NCBI RefSeq assembly: GCF_018860765.1 | Contig: NZ_JAHKPV010000001.1 | Coordinates: 423,594-487,593 of the forward strand | DNA from: Marinobacter salexigens | Lineage (GTDB): Bacteria; Pseudomonadota; Gammaproteobacteria; Pseudomonadales; Oleiphilaceae | Direction: 5' to 3' | DNA: 64,000 bases | In this document: piece by piece, positions 26,554-34,710 of the stretch | Layout: every line of letters starts with the position of its first letter | How positions within the stretch are numbered: position 1 is the first letter of the stretch | Notes under the pieces: model-generated | Told to the model about the DNA's origin: nothing | What the model saw: the letters and a program-made list of their open reading frames with translations, nothing else | Database searches by the model: none | Position numbers and translations under genes: made by a program

Positions 26554-26583
26554 TGTAACACAAGGGGGAAGTCGGTTGTCTAT
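26554..26583 (+). promoter_or_regulatory. Putative ECF promoter of the exported peptide gene
   Basis: TGTAACA (26554-26560), a 17-base spacer and GTCTAT (26578-26583), about 69 bases before the ATG at 26653. Confidence 0.55.
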
Positions 26584-26652
26584 ACCTCGTAAGCGCGGCC
26601 TGACCAAGCCTCGGACAGATCCCGTGCATCATCACGAACGAGGTACCAAACC

Positions 26653-26811
26653 ATGAAAAAACTGACACTGATTCTCGCCGCTATCGCTCTGTCGTTCTCT
26701 GCTTCCACTGCGCTGGCCATGAACGGTCAAGCAGACAGATACAACGAAGCAAAGACCTACCCGATGACAACCACTGTCAAAGCTGTGGATGTGACAGTCT
26801 CGGCAAAGTGA
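26653..26811 (+). CDS. 52-residue exported peptide
   Basis: Short gene of 52 codons. The first ~22 residues are a textbook Sec signal peptide (MKKLTLILAAIALSFSAS, then TALA before the likely cut), leaving a mature peptide of about 30 residues rich in Thr, Val and Lys, without cysteine. A GAGG site lies nine bases before the ATG. It sits between a putative ECF promoter and a strong hairpin terminator, so it forms a complete single-gene unit. I know no family for it. Confidence 0.7.
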   Translation: MKKLTLILAAIALSFSASTALAMNGQADRYNEAKTYPMTTTVKAVDVTVSAK

Positions 26812-26836
26812 CCAGAAGCGGAAAAGTGATCAGAAA

Positions 26837-26875
26837 CGAAAAAGGCCACTACTCTCCGGATTAGCGGCCTTTTCG
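26837..26875. terminator. Rho-independent terminator (bidirectional)
   Basis: Stem AAAAGGCC / GGCCTTTT with an 18-base loop, A-run on the left and T-run on the right, between the peptide gene and the converging DUF547 gene. Just before it an imperfect 18-base direct repeat (AAGTGACCAGAAGCG / AAGTGATCAGAAACG) begins at 26806. Confidence 0.8.
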
Positions 26876-26897
26876 TGCCCGTTTCTCAGGAGCAGGC

Positions 26898-27743
26898 TTA
26901 ACGCAACTCGGAAAAATTGGCCGGACTGTTTAAAGTCCAGTCATAGTCGATGAATTCTATGGACCCTGTGCCTGCCACTCGATCCACCACTATCGGATCA
27001 GCCCATTCTTCAATGAAAGCCTTTTCAGAGCCGGATACCTCTGTGAAGTCCTCTGCGTACCATTTAAATAATTCGGTGAGATAAAGAACCTCACCCTCTA
27101 CACGGAGGTGACGCTCTGTACTGAACGCCCGGCGGGTATTTTCTGCAAGCATGTCTTCCAGATTGTCTGCGGTATAAAGGGTGTCCCGAAGTGGCGGACA
27201 ACCAACCGAAGCACAGTTCACCGCAAAATGGACACGGGCATCCTTCCAGCCCATGTCGGCGTAGTCGTCACCCAGCAGGATGTCCTTTTCAATCTCATTG
27301 AGGCTGTATTCGCGCCCTCCAATAGCAAAGCTCTTCCGCTCAAACACATTGTCAACAAACGGATTCACCCGGCCACCATAATCCCAGACGGACGAAACCA
27401 GTTCGCCATCCGGTCGCTCAGTGAGTATCTGGGCAAGCATGAAAAAATTGTAGGCGTTAATCCAGAAGGCAACGGATTCCTCTTGTCCATTCAGGGTCGC
27501 GGGGTCGAACTCCTGCAGTTTGGCCTGTTGGTCCGCCAGGTTTTTTTGCAAGCCACTATCGGCCAGAGCAGACCGATAATCGAAAGCCGATATCAGGCCG
27601 TTCCCGGGCATCGCTTGCTCAACCACGTAATCAGTCAGAAGGCGCTGGTAGCTCTTGTACAGCCCGGTATTAGTATCTGCCCAAGCAAGGGCAGGCATAA
27701 CGAGAATGGCCAGAACACAGGATAGACGTCGGTAACCAAGCAT
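26898..27743 (-). CDS. DUF547 family exported protein
   Basis: Protein of about 281 residues with an N-terminal signal peptide (about 23 residues, ending near ALAWA), so it is periplasmic. The body matches DUF547: EESVAFWINAYNFFMLAQIL, SLNEIEKDILL, and the conserved HFAVNCASVGCPPLR with two cysteines. These conserved residues suggest an enzyme with a papain-like fold, but no reaction is established. The ATG at 27743 has GGAG seven bases upstream. An ECF-type promoter motif lies 44 bases before it. DUF547 genes are often found beside VTT genes, and a broken VTT gene lies directly upstream. Confidence 0.9.
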   Translation of the reverse strand: MLGYRRLSCVLAILVMPALAWADTNTGLYKSYQRLLTDYVVEQAMPGNGLISAFDYRSALADSGLQKNLADQQAKLQEFDPATLNGQEESVAFWINAYNFFMLAQILTERPDGELVSSVWDYGGRVNPFVDNVFERKSFAIGGREYSLNEIEKDILLGDDYADMGWKDARVHFAVNCASVGCPPLRDTLYTADNLEDMLAENTRRAFSTERHLRVEGEVLYLTELFKWYAEDFTEVSGSEKAFIEEWADPIVVDRVAGTGSIEFIDYDWTLNSPANFSELR

Positions 27744-27786
27744 AATCACTCCAATCGCATCGGATTTTTAGTAAAGGAATGCGATT

Positions 27787-27815
27787 ACAGACAACAATCT
27801 TCGCGTTCTGTTACA
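27787..27815 (-). promoter_or_regulatory. Putative ECF promoter of the DUF547 gene
   Basis: On the minus strand TGTAACA (27815-27809), a 16-base spacer and GTCTGT (27792-27787). Confidence 0.65.
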
Positions 27816-27841
27816 CAGAAAATGCCCAGACTTAAACAACC

Positions 27842-27988
27842 TTATTCAGATGCAGCGCTGATGGGCAGTGTCGGAATGGGCCCCACAACCACAGCGAGGA
27901 TCATCAACAGCATCAGCAGCAGCGGTCCGAACGTGCCCTGATCGTTAAGCCACTCAGACAGTGCTACTGGTGCCAAACTCACAGGCAT
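27842..27988 (-). pseudogene. Fragment of a VTT (TVP38/TMEM64) membrane protein
   Basis: A 48-residue minus-strand frame contains EWLNDQGTFGPLL and LAVVVGPIPTLPISAASE, which matches the start of a VTT domain, where the chain would run on for about 170 more residues. Here it stops right after ISAASE. It has no clear ribosome site. It lies directly upstream of the DUF547 promoter, as if a VTT gene had lost its remainder by deletion. Confidence 0.5.
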
Positions 27989-28107
27989 GCCCAAGTAACG
28001 GTTCACACCGCAATAGGCGGTGATAACCCTGAAGGCTGGACTGGAGTTTCGAATGGGTGATCGCCCTCAAGGGTTTACCTTTATTCCGGGCCCGGTAGGT
28101 CGAGGCA

Positions 28108-28350
28108 ATGCCACGTGACGGCAATCTTCTGGTAAACAATGACTGGACAGACAACAACACGATCAAGGTAAACCGCACCGTCGACCAAACCATTCTGGGT
28201 TTACAGTGGCTAGGGCCACGATTTGGGGCCCACCTCTACCTTTGGCTGTCTACGGAAACCGTCGATGATTCCAACCTGCCGCCGAGTCAGGATCCCAGAA
28301 ACACGCCGGAACCAATGCGCTTTGGCTCCGGCATCTTCCCTGAATACTGA
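28108..28350 (+). pseudogene. Unidentified fragment, probably a gene remnant
   Basis: An 80-codon open frame (NNDWTDNNTIKVN, LQWLGPRFGAHLYLW) reads like the end of a protein. In the same frame it extends upstream past a TAG (28096-28098) into a plausible protein-like stretch LDWSFEWVIALKG, and past a second stop before that. No ribosome site precedes the ATG. I do not recognise the family. With the VTT and rhodanese fragments it suggests this 2-kb stretch has been eroding. Confidence 0.35.
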
Positions 28351-28361
28351 GTTCGGGCAGC

Positions 28362-28985
28362 TTAGCGAAGGTCCGGGTTCAGCGTATAGGTGCCCGTCAC
28401 CCGTGCACTTGCCAGTACATGGCCCTTCATGGCATTGCGCACCGCCTCACCGTCAAACTCTCCGGAAAGCCCTAGCGACTCCACATCCAGCGCATGAACT
28501 TCGTAGTGATAGTGGTGCAACAATTCATCGTTCCAGGGCGGACAAGGACCGTCATAGCCGAAGTAAGTGCCGGCCATATCGGGGTTTCCAGCCAGGAACT
28601 GGGTGAAATTGTTCACCCCTCGCAGGCCAACCGGGCCAGAGCCTCCGTCTTTGCCTTTGGGCGTAACGCCATCGCTGTCTTCGCCTTCCGGAATACGGCT
28701 GATTTTGGCGGGGATATCCACCAGAAGCCAGTGGAAGAAATCAACCCGCGGAATATCTTTGGAAACTGTTTTGCCTTCCTGGTTTGCATCATCAGCCACA
28801 CTGGGTACATCCGGATCAAACATCATAATCACGAAACTTTTTGTGCCCTCCGGCGCACCTTCCCAGGACATTTCAGGGTTCCGGTTTGGGCCAAAGCTCA
28901 TGCGATCTTCTGGGTGGAACACGCCGAACGCGAATAAGTCCGGGACCGGTTTGCCCTGTTCAATCCCCTCAACGTTCAGTTTCAT
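28362..28985 (-). CDS. YbhB/YbcL-family (PEBP-like) protein
   Basis: Protein of about 207 residues of the phosphatidylethanolamine-binding/Raf-kinase-inhibitor-like fold. Characteristic segments are NRNPEMSWEGAPEGTKSFVIMMFDPDVP near residue 35, FFHWLLVDIP near 83 and YDGPCPPWNDELLHHYHYEVHALD near 150. The ATG at 28985 follows AAAGGAGAAAGCACC. No signal peptide is seen. Bacterial members have no firmly known role. The gene is single, between a degraded stretch and an ankyrin-repeat gene on the other strand. Confidence 0.92.
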   Translation of the reverse strand: MKLNVEGIEQGKPVPDLFAFGVFHPEDRMSFGPNRNPEMSWEGAPEGTKSFVIMMFDPDVPSVADDANQEGKTVSKDIPRVDFFHWLLVDIPAKISRIPEGEDSDGVTPKGKDGGSGPVGLRGVNNFTQFLAGNPDMAGTYFGYDGPCPPWNDELLHHYHYEVHALDVESLGLSGEFDGEAVRNAMKGHVLASARVTGTYTLNPDLR

Positions 28986-29138
28986 GGTGCTTTCTCCTTT
29001 CAATGATTGCCATTATTAGCTGGATTCTATTCCAGCAATCATGCCTGAGACTAACTCATTCTGTGATAAAAGGTTGTATCAACGGTATCCTACCCATGTC
29101 TACAGTCACGGTTCACCACTGCTTTAAATGGAGCCCAG

Positions 29139-29471
29139 ATGAGCGAAAACCAACCCGGCGAGCCACAGCAGCCAGAAAATCAAATGGATAAAGACGCCAT
29201 CGCCTTCGCCCAAGGCATTTTTGAACTGGCACGTAACGGCGGGACTAGCATGTTGCGCCCAATGCTAGAAGCAGGCGTACCGGTAAACATGCGCACCAGC
29301 GATGGAAAAAGCCTGCTCATGCTTGCTGCCAGCAACGGCCACGCAGATACGGTGCAGCTTCTTTTAGAAAAAGGCGCCAACCCGGAATTACAGGACACAG
29401 AAGGCAATACGGCACTGAGCCTTGCACAGGCCATGGGTGCCAAAGAGGCCATCAAACACCTGAGTCCTTAG
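29139..29471 (+). CDS. Ankyrin-repeat protein
   Basis: Small protein of 110 residues with two to three ankyrin repeats (DGKSLLMLAASNGHADTVQLLLEKGA and the repeat after it), preceded by a helical ~35-residue N-terminus. Such short ankyrin proteins mediate protein contacts; partner unknown. GGAG lies five bases before the ATG. It is followed 24 bases later by a methyltransferase-like gene. A fragment of a related ankyrin repeat occurs at 32356. Confidence 0.9.
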   Translation: MSENQPGEPQQPENQMDKDAIAFAQGIFELARNGGTSMLRPMLEAGVPVNMRTSDGKSLLMLAASNGHADTVQLLLEKGANPELQDTEGNTALSLAQAMGAKEAIKHLSP

Positions 29472-29495
29472 TAAGCCCCTCTTAAAGAGCACCCT

Positions 29496-30236
29496 ATGTT
29501 CAACAAAGGCGAGATTATTCACCACAGCCGGGACAAACTCGGTAGCATTTTGGTGATCGACTACCGAAAACATCGGGTATTAACCTTCAATTCGGTGTTT
29601 GAGCAAAGCAAGATTGATCGGCGATACCCGCACGTGCCCGTGCATGAGTACAGCCGGGCGATGTTACTTCCCGCAGCCTTCAGCAACCCTCAACACGTCA
29701 CCATATTAGGGCTTGGCGGCGGCGTGATGGCCAGCGCCTTTCATCATCTTTTTCCGGAATGTCAGGTGCACGCGGTTGAACTGCGCCAAGCGGTGTTGGA
29801 TGTAGCTCGGGAGTACTTTGGGCTGCCTAGTAGCGAACGCCTAAACGTAACCATTGCTGATGCCCGCAATGCCTTGAACAAACTGCCGGACGCCAACACC
29901 GATATAATTCTGGCCGACCTATACAGTGCAGACCGGATGAGCCCTGCACAGGCACAGCGTCAGTTTGTGGAAAGTTGCAGCCGAGCGCTCAGCTCCAAGG
30001 GTTGGCTGGTATTGAATTACCACCGTACGCCAGATGCCGAAGGGCCTTACTTCCGCCAGCTTCGAAAGCACTTTTCCGAGCTGCTGGTGTTTAAAAGCAA
30101 AACCAACAACACCGTTGTTTACGCTAGCAAACAGCCCTTCGATGCCATACACCCAAAAGACCCGGTATTGGCCAACCTCGAAAAACGCCTACCTATCGAT
30201 TGGAGCCGGCTCATGAGCAGAGTCAACAGGCTTTAG
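29496..30236 (+). CDS. Spermidine synthase-like methyltransferase-fold protein
   Basis: Protein of 246 residues with a class I SAM/decarboxy-SAM Rossmann fold. LGLGGGVMASAF (residue ~70) is the nucleotide loop, VHAVELRQAVLDVAREYF the acidic second-strand motif, and IADARNALNK plus DIILADLYSADRMSP line the active site. The general plan fits the SpeE family but it lacks the full polyamine pocket signature, so it may be a methyltransferase-like relative rather than true spermidine synthase. It lies 24 bases after the ankyrin gene. Confidence 0.8.
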   Translation: MFNKGEIIHHSRDKLGSILVIDYRKHRVLTFNSVFEQSKIDRRYPHVPVHEYSRAMLLPAAFSNPQHVTILGLGGGVMASAFHHLFPECQVHAVELRQAVLDVAREYFGLPSSERLNVTIADARNALNKLPDANTDIILADLYSADRMSPAQAQRQFVESCSRALSSKGWLVLNYHRTPDAEGPYFRQLRKHFSELLVFKSKTNNTVVYASKQPFDAIHPKDPVLANLEKRLPIDWSRLMSRVNRL

Positions 30237-30260
30237 AAGCGAGCCGCACACTGCGTATCT

Positions 30261-30821
30261 TCAAGCCCACTTTTCCTGCGGCGGAACATAGCTGCTAAAA
30301 CCATCAACCAGTTCTTTCGGAGTGTGTGCCAATACAATCATATCGAGGTATTGTTGCTTCACAAACCCGGCCGCAACCATGGTTTTTACCATGTCTAGCA
30401 GCGAATCGTAAAAGCCAGTCACGTTATAAAATGCACAAGGCTTCTTGTGAAAGCCGAGTTGGGCCCATGTCCAAACCTCAAAGATTTCTTCCAAGGTACC
30501 AATACCGCCTGGCAGCGCGACGAAACCATCGGCCAGTTCTGCCATCTTTGCTTTACGCTCGTGCATGTTTCCCACCACAAACAGCTCGGTAAGGCCCGGA
30601 TGTGCAAGCTCCCGGTTAACCAGATGCTGCGGGATAACGCCATACACCTTGCCGCCGTTTGCCAGCACCGCATCAGCAATAATGCCCATTAGGCCAACAT
30701 GCCCGCCGCCGAACACGAGGTCTATACCGTTATTACCGAAGAATTCGCCCAGCTCTCTGGCCTTCTCAGCATATAACGGCTCGTTACCTGAACGGGAACC
30801 ACAGTAAACTGCTACTTTCAT
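30261..30821 (-). CDS. LOG-family phosphoribohydrolase (TIGR00730)
   Basis: Protein of 186 residues with a Rossmann-like fold and the family signature PGGIGTLEE near residue 110, plus GGGHVGLMG near 38. Members hydrolyse nucleoside 5'-monophosphates, and plant relatives activate cytokinins; the bacterial substrate is usually a purine monophosphate. It converges with the spermidine synthase-like gene and has only 24 bases between the stops. Confidence 0.92.
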   Translation of the reverse strand: MKVAVYCGSRSGNEPLYAEKARELGEFFGNNGIDLVFGGGHVGLMGIIADAVLANGGKVYGVIPQHLVNRELAHPGLTELFVVGNMHERKAKMAELADGFVALPGGIGTLEEIFEVWTWAQLGFHKKPCAFYNVTGFYDSLLDMVKTMVAAGFVKQQYLDMIVLAHTPKELVDGFSSYVPPQEKWA

Positions 30822-31008
30822 ATTTTTCTGTCTCTAGCTGTGTAGTGAGTGGTCAATGGGTATTCCGACCAATTGTGCAGGCTGACCGGGGCGCGTTAGT
30901 ATTCACCCCTCAGCGTCCGTATCCTACCCGTAAGCTGGCCCCAGTGACGACAGCCAAGTGTTTTTTCGCAAGAGCATTTGGCTTTCATTACTTAAAGGTC
31001 GGAATGCT

Positions 31009-32319
31009 ATGGATAATCTACATCATATTGTTGTGGTCGGCGGTGGCGCTGGCGGTCTCGAGCTTGTTACGAGTTTAGGCCGGAAACTCGGCAAAAAAGG
31101 CAAAGCCCGGATTACTTTGGTAGACGCAGGTCTTACCCACGTTTGGAAACCCCTCCTGCATGAGGTTGCATCTGGGTCGTTAGATGCCAATTCAAACGAA
31201 GTGAACTATCGCGCCCACGCACGTAAACACCATTACGAATTTCAGCTTGGGCGTATGAAAGGCCTCAACCGTGAAGCCAAGGAGCTGGTCATCGCCCCTT
31301 TTGTTGATGAAGACGGCAATGAAGTGGTCCCCAAACGCCTCCTTAAGTACGACACGCTGGTTATTGCCGTGGGCAGCACCGCCAACGATTTCGGCACCCC
31401 CGGCGCACAAGAACATTGCCTATTCCTCGACAGCCTGAAGCAGGCACGGCGCTTTCACAATCTGATGCTCAATGCCTTCCTCCGCAAGAACCACGAGGGC
31501 TTGCATGGCCGGGATCACAGACTCAACATCAGTATTATCGGCGCAGGCGCTACCGGCGTTGAGCTAGCCGCAGAGCTGAGAACGGCATCACGTGAGCTGC
31601 CGGTGTACGGCATGAACCATCTGAAAGCCTCCGATGTATCCATCACTTTGATTGAAGCAGCCGACCGCATCTTGCCTGCACTTCCCGGCAGGTTATCGGC
31701 AGCGGCCACCAAAGAACTCGAGCACCAAAATGTAGAGGTTCTGAACGGCCAGCCCGTCAGCGAGATTCGCTCTGGCCTTGTCGTCCTGAAAGACGGCACC
31801 GAATTGCCTTCAGAAATGACGATCTGGGCCGCTGGCATTAAAGCGCCCGCCTTCCTTGCCGATCTGGAAGGCCTAGAATCCAACCGCGGCAACCAGCTGA
31901 TCGTGCACCAAACGCTCCAAACTACTCAGGATGCCAACATTTTCGCCTTTGGCGACTGCGCCGCCTGCCCACAGCCGGATTCTGATAGGCCCGTAGCACC
32001 CCGCGCTCAAGCCGCACACCAACAGGCCGACACTCTATTTAAAACCCTGTGTAACCGACTGGAAGGCAAAGACGCAGTACCCTTCGTGTATAACGACTAC
32101 GGCTCACTGATCAACTTCAGCCACTACACCACCGTAGGCAACCTGATGGGCAACCTCTCGGGCCGCAGCATGTACATCGAAGGCAAGGTAGCCCGGCTGT
32201 TCTACGTATCACTTTACCGCATGCACCAGGTGGCATTGCACGGTTTTCTGCGTACTGGCGTGATCTGGTTTATGGATAAGATTGGCAGGGCGATGCAACC
32301 GCGGATGAAGTTGCATTGA
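31009..32319 (+). CDS. ndh: Type II NADH dehydrogenase
   Basis: Membrane-attached flavoprotein of about 436 residues that passes electrons from NADH to quinone without pumping protons. The FAD motif VVVGGGAGGLEL is at residues ~8-19, the NADH-binding motif IIGAGATGVELAAEL near 183, and FAFGDCAACPQ near 315 is the second FAD contact. The C-terminal amphipathic stretch fits membrane attachment. I chose the ATG at 31009 (MDNLHHIV) over an upstream start because of family length. Confidence 0.93.
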   Translation: MDNLHHIVVVGGGAGGLELVTSLGRKLGKKGKARITLVDAGLTHVWKPLLHEVASGSLDANSNEVNYRAHARKHHYEFQLGRMKGLNREAKELVIAPFVDEDGNEVVPKRLLKYDTLVIAVGSTANDFGTPGAQEHCLFLDSLKQARRFHNLMLNAFLRKNHEGLHGRDHRLNISIIGAGATGVELAAELRTASRELPVYGMNHLKASDVSITLIEAADRILPALPGRLSAAATKELEHQNVEVLNGQPVSEIRSGLVVLKDGTELPSEMTIWAAGIKAPAFLADLEGLESNRGNQLIVHQTLQTTQDANIFAFGDCAACPQPDSDRPVAPRAQAAHQQADTLFKTLCNRLEGKDAVPFVYNDYGSLINFSHYTTVGNLMGNLSGRSMYIEGKVARLFYVSLYRMHQVALHGFLRTGVIWFMDKIGRAMQPRMKLH

Positions 32320-32355
32320 TGCTCGGCTGACGAATCCCAGACCAGAAAATAATTG

Positions 32356-32502
32356 ATGTACTTCCTGGAAACCGGTCCTGATGTCTCGACAAAGGATGAG
32401 CAGGGCCGAACGCCTCTAGATTTTGCGAGGCTTTTGCAGGAGAAGAAAGCCGGTGCAGATATAGCTGAGATTGTTAAAAGCTTGGAGGAAGCTGGGGGGT
32501 AA
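32356..32502 (+). pseudogene. Ankyrin-repeat fragment
   Basis: A 48-codon frame with the ankyrin-like sequence DEQGRTPLDFARLLQEKKAGADIAEIVKSLEEAG. A TAA stops the frame just before the ATG and no ribosome site is seen. It resembles the end of an ankyrin protein whose front part is gone. It could also be a small expressed gene; I favour a remnant. Confidence 0.5.
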
Positions 32503-32534
32503 TTCTGGGCTAGACATGACGCTGAGCCGATGAC

Positions 32535-32565
32535 GCTTGCTTATTTATGTGAATAATAAGCAAGC
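32535..32565. terminator. 11-base perfect inverted repeat
   Basis: GCTTGCTTATT / AATAAGCAAGC with a 9-base loop, 36 bases beyond the chemoreceptor stop and after the ankyrin fragment. A strong hairpin without a T-run; terminator-like by position. Confidence 0.5.
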
Positions 32566-32601
32566 CCTTCATAAATACATATCTTTCACGTATCGCAAAG
32601 C

Positions 32602-34155
32602 CTATTTAAACCGCACCACCAACTCATGCAACTGCCCGGCAATATTTTCCATCTGCTGAACCCGGTCGATGGCCAACTCCCCTTTATGCAGGCTATCGGA
32701 GCCCAAGCTGGAGATGTGTTCAACCTGCTCGTTAATTTGGTCAAACACCTGAGCTTGCTCTTCTACAGCTGCTGCCATCTGGATCGACATTTCTGCGATG
32801 GTACCAACCGACTCGGCTATTTGCCCAAGCGTGGTTTCGGCTTCCAACATGTGGGCAAGCCCGCTATCAGCCGACCTTTTACCTTCATCAGTCGCGCGCA
32901 CAGAGGTGGAGGTTCTCGAGAGTAAGGCTTCGATGATTCCGTGGATCTCCTGCGTTGAATCCTGAGTTCGTTTAGCAAGCCCTCGCACTTCATCCGCCAC
33001 AACGGCAAACCCGCGTCCGTGCTCACCCGCCCGAGCTGCTTCAATGGCCGCATTCAAGGCGAGTAAGTTGGTTTGCTCCGCGATCTCTTCAATGATTTTG
33101 GCAACGCTTGCGATTCTCTGGGTTTCTGTCGCCAGCTCGCCAACTGATTCACTGATGCTGTGTACGGTGGTTTGTAGGCCCTCAATGACCTCACGGGTTG
33201 TGCCGATGACACTCGCCCCTCGATCCGCCAACGAGCGGGATTCCTCTGCTTTTTGGGCAGTGTTCTGGACATTGGAAGACACTTCGGTGATGGTCTGGGA
33301 CACCTCATGCACAGAGGCCGCCACATTACTGATTTCCGCTTGCTGTTTTCTGAGGGCTTCATGGGACTCATGGGTTACTTCAAGCCCTTGCACGGCGCCG
33401 CTTTTTACTTCTCCGGCGGAGTCTTCCAGACGTGTGAGCACAGCGTCCAGATGAGCTTTCTGGGCCATTATTGCGACTTTCATACGCCCAGTTTCAAGAT
33501 CATCATCGGTATAGCTGTGCGCAGCGAGGTCGTCCGTAAAGCTTTTTTCGAGAAGCCGCATCGCTGAGTCTATCAACCGGCGCTGTGAGCGCCGCGTCCA
33601 GAGGATATAAGTAACCACACCAAACAAAAGTACAGATTCCGATAACAACGCTTGGCCGGTAAAAAATGTGAGCGCTGCAATAACCAGCATAGTCGCCAGA
33701 AACAGAGATTCCGGCGAAAACCTTTTCAAAAACGACTTGTGTGACCTGCCTTGTCGAATGTCGGCGTACTGTTTTTCTGCTCGTTTTATATCCGCTCTGG
33801 AGGGGCAGGAGCGAACCGACTCATACCCAATAACCGAACCGTTTTCAGTAATAGGGGTTATGTAGGCACTAACCCAGTAATAGTCACCGTTCTTGCGCCG
33901 GTTTTTAACCATACCCATCCAGGAAGTGCCTGTTTTCAGGTGCGACCACATATTTTCATAGGCATCTGAAGGCATATCGGGATGGCGAACAATGTTGTGT
34001 GGCTGGCCAATGAGTTCTTCCCGCGTAAACCCGCTGACTTCCACAAACGCTTGATTGCAGTGGCGAATTTTACCTCTTAAATCTGTCGACGATATGAGCT
34101 TTTGCGACTCAGAAAACGTGTACTCAGTGTCTGTAACCGGTAAGTTTTTTCTCAT
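32602..34155 (-). CDS. PAS-domain methyl-accepting chemotaxis protein (Aer-like)
   Basis: Receptor of 517 residues. A PAS domain (residues ~10-115; [29 protein letters not shown]) precedes a short membrane hairpin (~155-190) and a cytoplasmic signalling domain ending with VVRFK. The CheA/CheW contact tip ([32 protein letters not shown]) is near residue 365. The layout equals E. coli Aer, an FAD-binding aerotaxis and energy sensor; FAD binding here is inferred from the similarity. No periplasmic sensor domain is present. No other chemotaxis gene is in the window. Confidence 0.93.
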   Translation of the reverse strand: MRKNLPVTDTEYTFSESQKLISSTDLRGKIRHCNQAFVEVSGFTREELIGQPHNIVRHPDMPSDAYENMWSHLKTGTSWMGMVKNRRKNGDYYWVSAYITPITENGSVIGYESVRSCPSRADIKRAEKQYADIRQGRSHKSFLKRFSPESLFLATMLVIAALTFFTGQALLSESVLLFGVVTYILWTRRSQRRLIDSAMRLLEKSFTDDLAAHSYTDDDLETGRMKVAIMAQKAHLDAVLTRLEDSAGEVKSGAVQGLEVTHESHEALRKQQAEISNVAASVHEVSQTITEVSSNVQNTAQKAEESRSLADRGASVIGTTREVIEGLQTTVHSISESVGELATETQRIASVAKIIEEIAEQTNLLALNAAIEAARAGEHGRGFAVVADEVRGLAKRTQDSTQEIHGIIEALLSRTSTSVRATDEGKRSADSGLAHMLEAETTLGQIAESVGTIAEMSIQMAAAVEEQAQVFDQINEQVEHISSLGSDSLHKGELAIDRVQQMENIAGQLHELVVRFK

Positions 34156-34437
34156 ACCATTCGCCTCTTGCCAACCAACGTCCTATGTCTAGATTGGTAC
34201 AAGATTATGGGCATGTAAAACCGGTTCTTTCCCGCCTGCGTCGTCGCCATACCTGGCGCTCACTTCTTTGAAATGATCAAGGGCCAGAAAACAGCCATTC
34301 CGCTTTGACATGTCAGCGTGTCGATTTTGCTCTGATAATCTTTGATTTTCGGCAAAACCCCGAAATAAAAACGCAACGCCTTCATCGCCCGTTTCATCAT
34401 TTTGCGGCGGAAAGTGTCTTCCTTGCTACGGCAGGTT

Positions 34438-34710
34438 TTACCTGTCTTCATCGCATTGAGGATGGGGCAGGCTTTCCTTACTGTCTGCTGCGCCTGCCAG
34501 TTTGCCAATCGTCATACGAGACAAGCCTGACAACGCTTCCGGGTTCTCGTTGGCGCATTCAATCACTTGCTGTTTCATGCTGCGGGCCCAGAATTTGTGC
34601 AGGTGGTCGGCTGCCACATCTGTCACCTTGTCGTCATCGCCGTGATGCCGGTTGTTGGCTATGATTTGGTCGAGCATTTTAATAAGATTGTTCACCTGCT
34701 GATCAATCAC
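34438..34710 (-). CDS. fdsD: Formate dehydrogenase delta subunit
   Basis: Small protein of 90 residues. The pattern NNLIKMLDQIIANN followed by AADHLHKFWARSMKQQVIE matches FdsD, a small accessory subunit found with NAD-linked molybdenum formate dehydrogenases. Its start overlaps the fdhD stop by four bases, and it is the last gene of the fds operon. FdsD is needed for full activity in related systems, though how it acts is not settled. Confidence 0.85.
   Translation of the reverse strand: MIDQQVNNLIKMLDQIIANNRHHGDDDKVTDVAADHLHKFWARSMKQQVIECANENPEALSGLSRMTIGKLAGAADSKESLPHPQCDEDR

Noticed and set aside
26653-26811. Peptide as a substrate of the radical SAM enzyme (RiPP precursor)
   Set aside because: It carries a standard Sec signal peptide, has no cysteine or leader-like motif, and lies in a different unit; export before modification makes this unlikely.
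34260-34508. An 82-codon minus-strand frame after fdsD
   Set aside because: It overlaps the end of fdsD, has no ribosome site and resembles no family; composition looks like a chance frame.
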